Shown piece after piece: positions 26,289 through 39,365 of a DNA stretch of 64,000 nt (position 1 is the stretch's first letter; every line of letters begins with the position of its first letter). The notes beneath the pieces are model-generated. The model ran no database searches. It was not told where the DNA came from and worked only from the letters and a program-made list of their open reading frames with translations. The translations under genes were made by a program, and so were the position numbers. Origin of the DNA: Plecoglossus altivelis (Eukaryota > Chordata > Actinopteri > Osmeriformes > Plecoglossidae); the NCBI GenBank assembly GCA_036571765.1, contig BROE01000023.1, positions 5,504,156 to 5,568,155 on the forward strand, in the 5' to 3' direction.

Positions 26289-28003
26289 TCGCAGTCGTCA
26301 ACAAAGACCAGCCTGGCTAGCGCATTTTCTGTGACTCATTAGTTAATATGCGGTTTTGAGATCGATGGGTAAATTATACACCGGTGAACTCACCCACGGC
26401 CGTGCCAAGACGAGCGCTCGACCGCCACAGACACGCCACCGCCGCCACGGGTGTCGAGAGGGCCAGGCATCGGAGGGGCGAGACGGAGAGAAAGACGGAC
26501 AGAGAAAGGGGAGGGGGGGAGTGACAAAGGGAGAGGAGGAGAGCCAGATGTCTGGTGCTAATTATGGGATGAGCAGCTCTTGAAATGGAGAGCCTTGTTA
26601 GGTCAAACCACATGTACATGGTATGTAATTTCAGCACAGGCCACCTGTTAGGGTCTCCGAAAAGTTTTCAGTTTCACGATGGGGGGAAAAAAAGACACCC
26701 AACAAACGACGATTTAGGATATGCCTTCTCACCTTCGTGACATTTGTGTCGGGGAACATCATTCTTGTTTTTCTTTCCCCGCTGATGATCCCCTTAGCAG
26801 GAGACAAGCTGTGAAATTTCTGCAAGGGATAATGCATTTACCCGTGGTCAACATCTGTTGGCGAATATTATGGTCGAAGAATGCCGCCTCCGCAGACCAA
26901 TTCTCTGCCCCCACAGAACCAATTGTTATCTTAATTTCGGGAGGACAGGAGCACACAAAACCGATAGGTGCACCCAGGAAACTCTGGGATGTGGCTAAAT
27001 GGGATTTTTTTTAACAGCTCGCCTCCCCACTCTGAATGGCAATTAGCTCCATTGGTCTATGGAGAACAATGAACTGTGTTGGTATGCAGTTGGCTCCACA
27101 AAGTTAATGGACTTTTAAATCGACCCCGCACACAAAATTCCCCTATTAACATGCTCCCCGAACAGACACCCACACCCCCTCAGTAAGTACCCGATTTTAT
27201 TACAAGGTCAATTATAAGGTCAATACCAAAATGTCAACAGCCGACCAGGAAAAATAGCATACTTTCAAACCATGTTTCACTTTAAGAGCTGTAAGTGAAG
27301 CAGGGATACATTGTTTTAGATGAGGATGGGCTGGAACAGCGTATCAAACGATCGGTTACTAGTTTTCTATCTGTGTAAGGATAACACACACATGACCAGA
27401 AGTGAAAATTACAGGAAATGACGAGCTTCCTCAGTGATGTCTTATAGTCTAAAGTTGTTTATTTTTTACTTTTACACCTCGGAGCAGTATGATGATATGC
27501 ATAGCCAAGGCTGCCGATGATTGACACTGAAATTCCTGAGGGAAACTAGATGTGTTTGTAGAGCCATAGGTCAAGCCTGAGGCTACAAAACATCAACTTG
27601 ACACTAAGTGGTTGAAAGATCACCAGAGGCAGGTTTAAGCATGGTGCAAATCCAGACGCGCATACTGTACGATAAAAAAAAGGACCCTGCTAGGCATGTG
27701 TGGCATGTGTGTTTCTGCTGGTCTACAAGCAGGATTACCAACTCCAAGGGGAGGGGGGGGATTTAAGTTAAGAAAGTTGCAAATTGTATCAGTGATGAAG
27801 GGTGAATAAGGACAGGGATAGAGAGGAAGGAGGAGAGAGAGAGTGTGGGAGAGTAACAAGAAAAGAAAAGAAAAACTGAGCGAGGGAGCGGCAGATTTTA
27901 AACCGAGCCCCCGGGCTAGTGGACTGTATCTGTCCATTTTAATTTGTTCTCCTAATTACCCGATTACTGCCTTTCACCCTATGGACGACCCTACCCCCCC
28001 CCA
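26289..28003. repeat. 1.72-kb tandem duplication, copy 2
   Basis: Matches copy 1 with an offset of 1,720-1,722. The differences I found lie almost only in GA-, A- or C-rich stretches (near 26,508-26,540, 27,675-27,690 and 27,822-27,860). The right edge lies in a C-run followed by CA repeats unique to this copy's flank. Confidence 0.95.
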
Positions 28004-28767
28004 CCACACACACACACCTCCACACCCCCACCCAACCCTCTAAATATAGGATCCGGTGATCAGTCCTGAGCCCCTTGCAAATTCACACTGATTGCAAAAG
28101 GGGAGGACTCTTCCGACCGTCAAATTCATGCACGGAGTCACCAAAACAAAGCTCCCGATTACCCTGTTCTTCTCCCGCCTTTTGTCTCTTTCTCTTTTTT
28201 TTTTTTTTTTTACTGCCTCCGTCTTTGTCTCCGAGACGTTTTTAATAGCCATGTGTTTACATGCCTGGAAGGCAGAACGTTTTCATCTTGTCTTCTGTCC
28301 CACTTGAAAGACCTTCATCAGACGGTCCAGATGTTTCCGGCTGACTTTCATCTCCTCGATTCTCAGCGACAACAACAAAAAGTTTTGTTGTTTTTTTTTT
28401 TGGGGGGGGGGGGGTAGGCGGGCGTCTCGTTAATGGTCGATCGCTCTGCCATCTCGGTGTTCGAAATCAACTCTCCATCTTGTTTTTGTTCTTGTATCGT
28501 GGTAGTCAGGTCAGCTTTGAAGTTCCCGGTTCGGTGTTGGCACGTCCAATGGAAAGATAGCCAATGGGAGGATGAGAGGGGATATCGGGAGAGGGGAATT
28601 AAAAGGAGGAGGAGCGGGCGGATGGAGAAGAAGTGGTGCATGTTATCAGGGGGGGGGGGATGCGAGGGGATGAGTGTGCAAGTGGCGGACGTAAACGCTT
28701 GTCAAATGAAATCTGGGTCAACTTCAACCAATCTCCTTGGGATATCGTTAGCGGCACAATTATGTGT

Positions 28768-28768
<1 letters not shown>

Positions 28769-28801
<33 letters not shown>

Positions 28802-28902
28802 TGCATACGCACAACGTCACGCCCAGAAAGATAGATCTGTGATTCGCACACAAGTGAAGCTGCGTGTGTGTGTGTGTGTGTGTATGTGTGTGTGTGTGTG
28901 TG
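28769..28902. repeat. Inverted microsatellite: (AC)n - 62 bp - (GT)n
   Basis: About fifteen AC units at 28,769-28,798 face about twenty GT units at 28,861-28,902, forming a potential stem with a 62-base loop. Confidence 0.93.
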
Positions 28903-29063
28903 CCAGTGCACGTGCGTTCTGGAGAAGCTCATTTTTTGTCATTTTGTTTATTGATCCCACTTTCTTCTCAGGGTGATTGATACCCCAGTCACAGCCAGCC
29001 ATTAGTTGTGGTTGCGGAGGGAGAATATGGAAGATGAAAAGAATAGGATCCGTTCTGAGTGTG

Positions 29064-29178
29064 AGCGTACGTGCGAGTGAGCGTGAGCGTGTGCGCGTGT
29101 GCGCATGTCAGTGAGAACGCGAGCATGCATGCGTGCGCGTGTGCGTCTGTGCCCGAGCACGCGCGCGTGTGCAAGTGC
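29064..29178. repeat. GTGAGC/GCGT alternating tract
   Basis: Degenerate GTGCGC, GTGAGC and GCATGC units over about 115 bp, Z-DNA-prone. Confidence 0.8.
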
Positions 29179-30146
29179 AAGACAGCTGTCTACCATTGTC
29201 TAGACAGACTCATGTGTCTGCATACTGAACACAGAGGTGACAACCTGACTGATGCCTTCGCTAATAATTCCCTCTGACATTCACTTTGTGCGAAAGAGAA
29301 CGAAAAGTTTTGGCAGAGCTGAAAATAACAGTAGTTCAGGCGAGTTTAAATAGGCTTGGCAACCAGTGGGAAGTCGATCTCAAGTGTTGGTTGAAAGCAG
29401 CGACAGGTAGCTTCTACGTCGGGAAAGTGAGGTGTAAGTTGAAGTGGTGTATCCGAATACCTTTTTTCTGAAACAGATGCCTTGAACTCCATCGCGGCCC
29501 ACGGTAGCTACAAAATTTTGGAAACGGGGGGGGGGGGGGGGAGTCGTTTTCATTCCACTTCTCTGCTTCTCCGTCCTCCCATCCTCTCGCCGTCCATCCC
29601 CGCTCCATCTTAAATGAAATCACCGCCAGACGTCCCCAATCAATCCCACAATGCCTCAGCTTGCAGTTACGCTGGCCCCCGGAAACGATTGCGCGGCGCT
29701 GTAATGGTGCCTTATCTGACACGGTTATGCAAATATTAGGTTCTGCAGCGACGTTGGGTAGCAGGCTCGCTCTCTCTCTCTCCCTTTCGGCCTCTCTGTG
29801 TCACTGTCTCTCTCTCTCTGCTTGCTCTGATTGTAAATGGATAGACCTGCAAATAGACTGTCACAGCGTCTATGGGTGATTAGCTCTATCATGTGTCCTC
29901 AGCGATATGGAAACCAATCTCCCCCTTCGTCCTGTGTTCAACAGACGCGTGTGACAAGCATGCTGATAGTGTGCTGCCTGGCTGCCTGGCTGCCTGGTTG
30001 GCTGGTTGGGTAGCTGGATGGATGTGGATTGAAAGGCTTATCCCTCTAGCTCGGTATTTCAATTAGATTCATTACTGATTGTGTGGGTGTGAAGAGGCCA
30101 GGCGCACATGCTTTTTAGATGCAGCCGTGCGGCCTTGCACACATAT

Positions 30147-30210
30147 ACAGGAGCGTGCACACGTGCACAGGAGCGTGCTCACACGTGCACAGGAGTGTGC
30201 TCACATGCAC
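30147..30210. repeat. 20-22 bp repeat with CACGTG-type palindromes
   Basis: Three units starting ACAGGAG(C/T)GTGC; the first two junctions carry ACACGTGCAC. Confidence 0.9.
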
Positions 30211-32351
30211 GCTGTCCCTCGTGTCCCTAACTAGGTGTCTCACAGGTTCCATGTTTCTCCATAACATTTTTTTCCTCCGTCTGATCATTTCTCGCCACCT
30301 TATATGTGCTCTTTTTTTCTCTTTTCTGTCTCCCTCGGCTTCTCCCTTTCTCACCCCCCCCCCTCCTCTCTCTCTCTCCCTCCCTCTCCCTCTCTCTCTC
30401 TCTGTCAAACACACCTGTGTTTTCCTGGAACATTAACTGGACTGGAGGCTGGTTCCAGTCTCATTTGAGTTGAACCGTTGGCCTGTAACCCAAAGTAACC
30501 CAGCCTGACTCCTGGAGCTGCATCAGTCAGGCAGAACCAGACCTGTACAGGCAAAAGGGAGACAGACAGCCTGATCATAACCTGCAGTGACACACGTCAA
30601 GCCCCCCTGAAGAGTGACAGAACCCCAAATGAAAATTAAAGACGAACGATCAGAAAAATCACTTGGCCATCACTTGGGCTGCCAGCCAGTGTCGACCGAG
30701 AGAGGCACACCAACTTTGACAGGATGTGACACATTAGCGTCACCCGGCGGTTAGCAGTCCCCCCCCCCCCCCCCCCCTCGCTCCCCACTCATCCCTGGGG
30801 AACGCTCACGGGAACATTCACGCACACAGAAACAGCCTTGTGCGGGGAAAGCCTCCATGTTCTGGGCTGCAAGGCCAAGCTGGGGGTTTATAAGACTCAA
30901 TCAACCGTGCACACACACACATACATGTTAACATGAACACACGCACGCAGATCACACGCTTCATACAGCGTCTTCAACATCTATATCCCCCTCAACCCCA
31001 CCACACACCCACGCACATTTTCCAATGCAAAATGCGATTCTGACAAAGTGAAATGTGGTCATCTTTAAGGTAACTTTTTATTAGAACGTCTGATAACTTC
31101 AGACATAAAGCCTGGTTCATTTTGCATTCCGTCGTACGCAAGTCTCAGCGCAACCCATTTACTTTCTGGCGAATGAAAGAGCCGATTCAATTTTGGGAGA
31201 GGGAGTTGAATTGTACATAAAGACAGCATCGCGTCTTGAAACGAATTGGACTAAAACTCACGAGGTATCGTAGAAGTGTTGCAAGAGAAGTCATAAAACG
31301 GAAAAAGTTCTCATCGTCACCTTTCTCATCTTTGATTTGGAAGCGTTCTTCAAACACAGGGCGATGTTTATTGTGTTTGTTTTTTTTCATTTCTCTGCAA
31401 TCTTCCACGTTCTGTCAGATTACTCGTTGTTTCTCGAGTGGATGGAATAAATTGGGGGGCAAAGAATGTTCTCCAGCCATGCAAACATTCATGGATTTTA
31501 TAATAAAGTTTCTTCGAGTGACGTCAATAACCAATCATACCATCGCGCAAACAGGCTTCTTACAAGTCAATACAAATCCGAGCGGGCTGTCGTCAAGGCA
31601 AATCTTTCCCGTTTCCAGGGCGAGAGCAGTGGGGTTGTTTCCTATGCTTTTCTTCTTATTGGTTTCTGAGACGATGTAGACGAATGATACATTTAATAGT
31701 ATTGATCGTGATCAAATGAACTTGAATGAGACAATAAAGGCTTCAGATGAAAGGGTGATGTTCCAAGCTGTCAAGGCTGAGTGACAGGACGTGAAAGCTA
31801 TTAACTCTCCAGGATTTGGAATGCACTTTCAAATTGAATCCGTTTTTCTTTTACAGTCCAAACGTAGACGGCAAAAATGAACCCAACGTGCTCTTCAACT
31901 GGTGTTTTTCTCGTGGAGTATTGGAAATGTAGCAGCGTCTTGCGTACAAGCATTCGTCTCTGTGTCTACTCCTGACATAGTTTGACAGCCATACTCCAGG
32001 GAAGGTATGCTTTCGCACACCCTAAACCTTATTTCTGATGTCATCGTCTCAGAAGATCCTCCTCACCTGTACATCCTGTCATTGTGATCTTTTTCTTTCT
32101 CACTCGACTCCACCTCCTCGTCAACCTTCTGTTCCCCGCGTTCTGCCTCGGTTCCTTCAAAATAAACCCATGTCTGCTATCGGATAATTGCGTGCTAATC
32201 TGAGATCCATCTCTCCTCGACATACATCAACATGCTAATCTGACGTAAATGTCCTCTTGGTTAAATGCTCTACTGGGAACATTGAGTCTTTATTCTCTTC
32301 AAATTCTTAATTTCCAACATCCTGGAGTTGATAATTGACTCACTGGGCCGA

Positions 32352-32355
32352 TGAG

Positions 32356-32411
<56 letters not shown>

Positions 32412-32428
32412 GAGAGGGAGAGAGGAGG

Positions 32429-32462
<34 letters not shown>

Positions 32463-32514
32463 GAGAGAGGAGAGGGAGAGGGAGAGAGGAGAGGGAGAGG
32501 GAGGGGAGACTAAA
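32352..32514. repeat. (GA)n microsatellite
   Basis: About 160 bp of GAGAGA and GAGAGG, source of long Arg/Glu and Ser/Leu artefact frames. GT repeats follow at 32,728-32,806. Confidence 0.97.
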
Positions 32515-33953
32515 GACATACAAAACACGGTGTTGGTAGCGGGTCCAAGCGTTTTGGAGGGAGAACAGAAGTTGTTGATGGAAGAGAGAGAGAGACAGAA
32601 ACAGAGGCCGAGAGAGGGCCGTAAGAGTGAAAAACCTGCTTGGGACGTCTCAAGATATGCAAGAAGTGGGAGGGAGAAGGAGAGATGGCTATGGAGGAAG
32701 AGACACAAAAGAAGATCTGCAGGTGTGTGTGTACATGTGTCTGGCCCTGTATGTGTGTGTGTTTGTGTGTGTCTGTGTGTGTGGGCCTGTGTGTGTGTGT
32801 GTGTTGGTGTAAGTAAACCAGGGCTCTGAGGCCCCAGCAGTAATCTGCAGGTTTGTGTTCAGCTCAACAGGACTTCACAGGTGTGCTGCGCTGGTGATGT
32901 TATAATTCAGTTTTGTTTCATTGCACAAACGCACACATGTGCCCGCACCACAGGCAACACACACGTGCAGTACACACACACACACACACACACTGCCGAC
33001 ATACGCACAAACTAGCAGACTTTCTATGTCACAGCAACCAGCTACATGTTGCATAGTCTATGCGGAGAGGAAAATCACCTAAAATTCTACCTCTTTTCAA
33101 ACTATCAACTATCGCAGCAGGCAGTAAATTGATAAAACAAGGAAATAGGCCATCTCTCTTCCTCCCTGTGTCCTGATAGATTCCCGCTCTGCCGTTTTGC
33201 TTTATAAATGCATTCATGACGCAGGACCAAAGTTATAGTGAGGGGTTAGGCTTGCAGAGAAACCTGTAAACACCATTCCTCATTAAGATAGAAGGAGCGT
33301 TGCGAGAATGCAGAGTTTACATCACCCGGGCAATCTGTCTCCGCTTGCTGCAGGCTTCTGTATTGGTAGCTGTGCTTGTATGTGTGTGTCTGGTGGTGGT
33401 GGTGGTGGTGGTGGTGGTGGGGGAGGGTCTGTGTGTAGGTGTGAGGAGTGTGCGTTGTCGATATCTATATATCTCTCGCTCTGTTTTGTGGTCCCTCGCT
33501 TTTCTCTCGCTGTCTTTTGCTCGCCCTCGTTTGCTCGCTGTCTTTCGCTCAGACTAATTGTTGAATGTTGCAATGTGAGGTAACTTCCTGTCGTTTTTGC
33601 CAGTTGACAGGTTATGTCTTTCTGTCTTGGCTGTCCTCTCTAAAATGCAAATGGATTCAAACCGTCTGTACTCCAAAAATCGAAATTGTGTTAGGAAATC
33701 TATGTTTTGGCTTTGCTTAAAGGGAACTGACAGAAGTTTGAAACAACAAGCATTGCAACAAGCCAGTCAGAACCCCTCCCAACACACACGTACACACACA
33801 CACACACACACACACTCCTGTGTTGATGAAAGACAGTGGCGAGACTTGAGCAAGATTCACTCATCAAATATGGACAAGTTGTGTGCTCCAACCATTACAA
33901 ACAAAAACTGTGTTTCACCATCACTGTCCTCCCCTATTCACACAAACACACAC

Positions 33954-33984
<31 letters not shown>

Positions 33985-35600
33985 AGCGCATTCACACACA
34001 CAAAGCCATGAATGTACACACAAGCAGACAGTCTAAAGATTTCTAAAAGCGAACTGAATATAGAGCAAATGACACAGAAAGACCCTTTTCAGGTTATTTA
34101 TAACCTGGATAGAATGTCCTCACAAACTACCCGGGCTAATGTAAATTCAGCAGAAAGAAGGCTTGTTGAAGTGAGACAGATGTATTTATTTGCGGACAAA
34201 GGAGAGAGCGTTCGATTGAAGAGGGAGAAAGACAGACAGAGTATTTTGAAAAACTTTTGTCCTTTCAGAGAAAAGACCTTATCGCTGCAATGCGCTCTAC
34301 CCATGTCTGTGTTTCACTTCCTGAAACATCATGACGGAAGGAGCTAAGGGAGCCTTATAACCCAATCAGGAAGGCGTATGGGTCACGCGTTCCCACACGA
34401 AGGCCGCGCAACCTGAGAACACAAGTCTTGATCCCCTTCAATCCCTGCTCCCTCGCTCTAATGCATCACCGTCGCCGTAATTGCTCGTAATGCAGTTTTG
34501 GAAAATGACGGTGCGATTAAAGGGGCGGGATTAAACGGCTGGCACGCCAGAGGGGAGAGCAGAGGAGGGGCCGGTCGATGGGAGGATGGAGTTAGGAGGG
34601 TTCCCGAAAACACCGAGGTCTAACAAGGCAGCGCAGACGGAGAGAGAATACTTATGAGATGGAAATGAAGACGGGACAAATGTTGTTTTGTTTCGTTGCG
34701 GTGGTTGTTGTCTTAATTTTTTTAGGGGTGGGGGGTTGGTGGGGGGGGGGGGGTATGGAGAAGAGGTAGCCACTCTATGACTGAACAGAGTATCGTTCAA
34801 TCTGAACCGGCACCTTCCGTAACTGGATGTTCTGCAGATGATCCGCGTGCTCTCTTAGGCAGAGTCGCTCGTACGGGTGGAATCTTTGAAGCAAAAGGGA
34901 GAATTCAATCCAACCTAGACGTCTACCTGATCAAGTAGTGGAAACGCTTTGTCCATCAGGCTTTCGTACTTTCATGGGACTGCCTCATTATGCATGCAGT
35001 ATTGAACCAAGCCAACTAATAATCAAGCTGCATCAAATATTCATTCTGAAATGTTCCTTTTCTCAAGGCTGCCGACCGGCATTAGATCGACAGAGACACA
35101 TGAAAGTGGAACGGAGAATGTAGCCTTGCTAGGAAGCTGTAGTTCTTGTAGATAATGCAGTCTATTTGCTTGGGAATCCAATACTGCTTAGCTACTTTCC
35201 TTGTTACACTAGCAAGAGTGAAACCACATATTTGACTGTGTTTAGGCCAGAGGCAGTCCCCTCTCAGTGCTTTTTCGAGATTGATAGGACTACAGGGAGA
35301 GATCGCTCTGTTCTGTTCAGCTCTGCGCCCAGTCTAAAGACCCAGAATGCAGTTTAAGAGTGCATGGGAATCTGCAGTTGTTTCAGTACTACTGCAGTGG
35401 CCCAGGAACGGTGGGGCACCAACGAGCCAGAGACACCTACGAGTCCCTCTCCCCTCTTTTCCTCTCTCCCTTCCCTCTCGTTCCCCGCGTCTTTCTCTGC
35501 GTCTGTCCGTCTGCTTCCATCTGTTCCCTCTTTACTCATTGGGTCGGCCTTCCTTCCTCCCTCTCTCTCCTTTCTCTGTCTTTCTCCTTCCCTCTCTATC

Positions 35601-35723
35601 ACACACACGCAGGCACACAAACGCACGCACATACACATACACAGACACACATACACACATGCACATGCACACATACACACACGCAAACATGCACGCACAT
35701 ACACACACTCGCACACTTGCAAG

Positions 35724-35754
<31 letters not shown>

Positions 35755-35996
35755 CCACTCTCAGTCAATCTTACTTTGCACTCCCAATCCACCCTGGGGC
35801 TGAAATGATGTCCTAGCTGTGCCTGGTTTGTCTTCCAGGAGGTAATTAGCAGGTATTGTTGTTGTTCAGCTAATCACAAATCTCACACACAAACTATGGT
35901 CATTACCGTAACATCAGACAAAAGACAACAGAGGGACACGTGAGTGTGAGTGTGTGTGTGTGTGTGTGTCTGCGTGTTTGTGTGTGTGTGTGTGTG
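35601..35996. repeat. CA tract and facing GT tract
   Basis: CA-rich sequence at 35,601-35,752 (pure at 35,724-35,751) and GT-rich sequence at 35,941-35,996, opposite in orientation and 190 bp apart. Confidence 0.9.
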
Positions 35997-36605
35997 GTTC
36001 ATATAAATGGGCCTGTGAGCTAATCAAACAAAGGCAAATGATAAGATCACATTAAATTATTTGCATAGGATGTTATAAACTGTGAGATCTGCATCTTTCA
36101 TTTGACTATTTCTTTCTCCAGGCTAACTGGAAAATGTTTGAGTCTGATGCAAAAAAAAAAGGTTCTGATGCAAAAAAATCCCTCCTTTCAAACCCATTCA
36201 AATGAGCCCCAGTTGCCCCATGGTTCTCAAACAGCATCACAGTGTTGATTATAAATCTGTGAAGTGCAAACACACCGAATTCAGCACATGAACAAACGTA
36301 CAGCCAGGTGACTATAGGAAGAACTCGCTGCAGCAGCCAGATGAAATTGTACACAAACAAAATGAGATGAGCGCCATCTAGGATTGTTGAGGAGAGGCTT
36401 GCAGGGGCCTCCTATTCATCGGTCCACTATCCTCCCCATCGTCATATCTGACCCTATTCTTGTTTCCTGGCCAACTCCCACCACGTGAATCTGCTCCAGT
36501 AGCCACCGCGATTTGAATCGCTCCCCATATCAAGTCAACATTTGAAGAAGAGAATGTTAAGACCGGGAGCTGAATGTTGGCCATTTTTCTTTTGTCCCCC
36601 CCCCC

Positions 36606-37083
36606 NNNNNNNNNNNNNNNNNNNNNNNNNNNNNNNNNNNNNNNNNNNNNNNNNNNNNNNNNNNNNNNNNNNNNNNNNNNNNNNNNNNNNNNNNNNNNNN
36701 NNNNNNNNNNNNNNNNNNNNNNNNNNNNNNNNNNNNNNNNNNNNNNNNNNNNNNNNNNNNNNNNNNNNNNNNNNNNNNNNNNNNNNNNNNNNNNNNNNNN
36801 NNNNNNNNNNNNNNNNNNNNNNNNNNNNNNNNNNNNNNNNNNNNNNNNNNNNNNNNNNNNNNNNNNNNNNNNNNNNNNNNNNNNNNNNNNNNNNNNNNNN
36901 NNNNNNNNNNNNNNNNNNNNNNNNNNNNNNNNNNNNNNNNNNNNNNNNNNNNNNNNNNNNNNNNNNNNNNNNNNNNNNNNNNNNNNNNNNNNNNNNNNNN
37001 NNNNNNNNNNNNNNNNNNNNNNNNNNNNNNNNNNNNNNNNNNNNNNNNNNNNNNNNNNNNNNNNNNNNNNNNNNNNNNNNNNN
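36606..37083. other. Assembly gap (478 N)
   Basis: Run of N flanked by CCCCCCCC on the left and CCACCCCCCC on the right, so the gap sits in or next to C-rich sequence. Confidence 1.
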
Positions 37084-37599
37084 CCACCCCCCCGACTGGC
37101 TGCGACCGTCTTTGATTTGCTTCTAACGACGTCGTCGACGCCAAAATCATCCCGATCAGACGCTATGGGAGGGGTCTGACAGGTCCGTCTGTCTGGGGAA
37201 CTCTGCCAGTGACTGTGCCAGTGGTGGCACAGTAGCATTGGTGCCACTCGCTGCTTGATCAACAACATCCTTCCAGTCAGGAGGGGAGCTTGGCACTGTA
37301 GCTCGGAGACACAACCCCCCAGATGACTGTTGCAGAGCCTTGCCTGCGTCACATCGGAAAAAAGCGACTTCATCTACAGCTATTTGTTTTAGCCAAATAT
37401 TATGGAAGGCCTTCAATATTGACTGGTTAATACCATCCAATCACACCTGTGTATTATTAATGAGATTTTACCAGCTCAGGGATTGCACTGGTGTGCGCTC
37501 CATGATGACGGTATGTCAGCTATCAGTCTGTTCAAACACAGTGAAGGACAAACCCCGCCCCCTCAGGGGGAAACGAGCCAATGGAAACGTTATGCATTT

Positions 37600-37830
37600 T
37601 TAATGAGCAAATGTTTGAGTCCTTTTCTAATTCGCCACTTTTCTAAATGAAATCTCGACTCAACACATAAGTTGATAACATCGTTAAGACCAAATATTGT
37701 TGGAATGGTGGCTGGCTTGGGCCGGGAACTATTTCCGTTTCATTAATACGGAATTCGATTCATGAATAAATCAAGGTTTTTGTAATTAAATTATGTAACA
37801 ATTATCTTCCCATTCAAACCACTGGATGTC
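37600..37830. promoter_or_regulatory. Candidate conserved non-coding element
   Basis: Unique AT-rich sequence with TTCATTAATACGGAATTCGA, TTCATGAATAAATCAAGG and TTTGTAATTAAATTATG. It lies in repeat-poor sequence. Confidence 0.35.
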
Positions 37831-39066
37831 TAAGATAGACCAAGGCTTTAAAGTTTGGAGCACCAACCATAGTCTTCAAATGTGGAGTGCTGAGAATGAT
37901 CTACTGATTCAGATCTGGGTTTAACCATCCATTTGTACTTTATTTTTTCCTGTATTTTCGTTGCATACTTCTGTTCAGCCTATGGTCTGCATCTCTGTGC
38001 GTCTCTATCGAAGGGATCTATCTCTGAAGTTTCTGAAATGTGTTCTTTAGGTGTTTTTCCTTGTCTTCTTCAAAGGAGGCTTGTTTAGGCGCATTTCTAT
38101 GGACATATGGGAAGCCCTCTGCGAGGGCTCTTGATTGGTCATCATTTCTATGTGCGTGCGAGCGAGCGTGTTTGTGTGTGGTGACGCGCGTGTGTCCGTA
38201 ACTCTGGGGAAAAGGAAGGAAGAGAGTGGTAGGGGTTATTACATAAAACGGTCAAGGTCTCCAAGATGCAATATGGCCAACTTGGCCAGAGGTCGTGAGA
38301 TCATAACGACCAACTCTCGCTCTCTTTCCTCTAATACACACCCACATGTGAGCACACACTCCCACAGTCTCCCACTCTCTCCTTCACTTCTGAAACTCGT
38401 TCCCCTCTCTTTTTCCTTCTCTTCCTGTTCTCCAGTCCTCGCTCTCCCGACCTGCCCGCCCACTCCCCCCTCCCCCTGGCGAGGTGGCCCAAGCGAGCGC
38501 TGGCCAGGGGTCTCTCCGGTCCCGTTTCTCATTCCACCTCTGGAGTAGATTACTAAATGGAAATAACCACAGGGTCCAGCAGTGTCACAACGATCAGCTC
38601 TCCTTCCCTTTTCAAGACCTCCAAAGACCCGGAGACTCTCTCCGACGCGCCACGGGGGAACAGCCAGACATCCTCTCGCGCTCTAGCCCTCCCCCCCCCC
38701 ACCTTCACCCCGACTCGGACCCCCCCTTCGCCGCAGCTTCGCCTCGCTCAGTCCAACTCTGCACCTCTGTCCCGTCCGCTCTGGCCGACACACTGCAGGA
38801 CTGACAGGATCATTATCGTCTCCCCGTGGGCCTCTGTGGAGAAATGTGGAGCGAATTGCCATGCAATTTTCACTCCTGCCTTTTGCTGAGAGCTCACCCT
38901 TGCAAACATGTAAATGTAATCTCCTTGGTGATTTCATTCCTGCTCATGTGAGCTGGTACAGCTCTGCTCTAAGAGGCCCAGAATCAGCTTGAAGAGGAAT
39001 GATTCTCATTTTCTCCATTCAATCACATGCGCTGGAGAGAGAGAGAGGGGAGGGGGGGATATACTA

Positions 39067-39106
<40 letters not shown>

Positions 39107-39323
39107 ATGTCCGTGTCTGTCTGTAGGAGTGTGTGAGTAGGGATGACACACTCCTAATCCAATACCAGTCACTTTTGGAAACCTCAGTTATACATAATCA
39201 TACACAGTTAAAGTGGTAAACTTCTATAACCCCCCCCTTTAAAAAAAAACGTGGTGGACACAACTCCATCAACTCTCCACACAACTCATCGCACAGTTCC
39301 AAATGCCACGTACAAACGCGCCT

Positions 39324-39365
<42 letters not shown>

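Larger units (their letters stand above)
28004..36605. other. Non-coding interval rich in microsatellites
   Basis: No conserved exon recognised. Notable simple sequences are T11 followed by G12 at 28,389-28,413, a G-run at 29,526-29,542, GCCTGGCT repeats at 29,969-30,023, a C-run at 30,759-30,778, (GA)n at 32,352-32,514, (GGT)n at 33,390-33,424, CA tracts at 33,783-33,815 and 33,938-34,003, and a G-run at 34,725-34,754. Confidence 0.7.

Noticed and set aside
31236..31679. 147-residue open frame on the + strand
   Set aside because: No recognisable domain, no splice or conservation signal. A length within chance for 64 kb of six-frame sequence.
32335..32829. 164-residue frame of ERERER repeats, and similar frames at 44.4, 51.8, 19.2, 19.9 and 35.5 kb
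   Set aside because: These are translations of GA, GT, CA or CCTG microsatellites; several frames and both strands are open at once.
36378..37373. 331-residue open frame on the minus strand
   Set aside because: Most of it is the N gap. The readable ends do not resemble each other or any protein I know.
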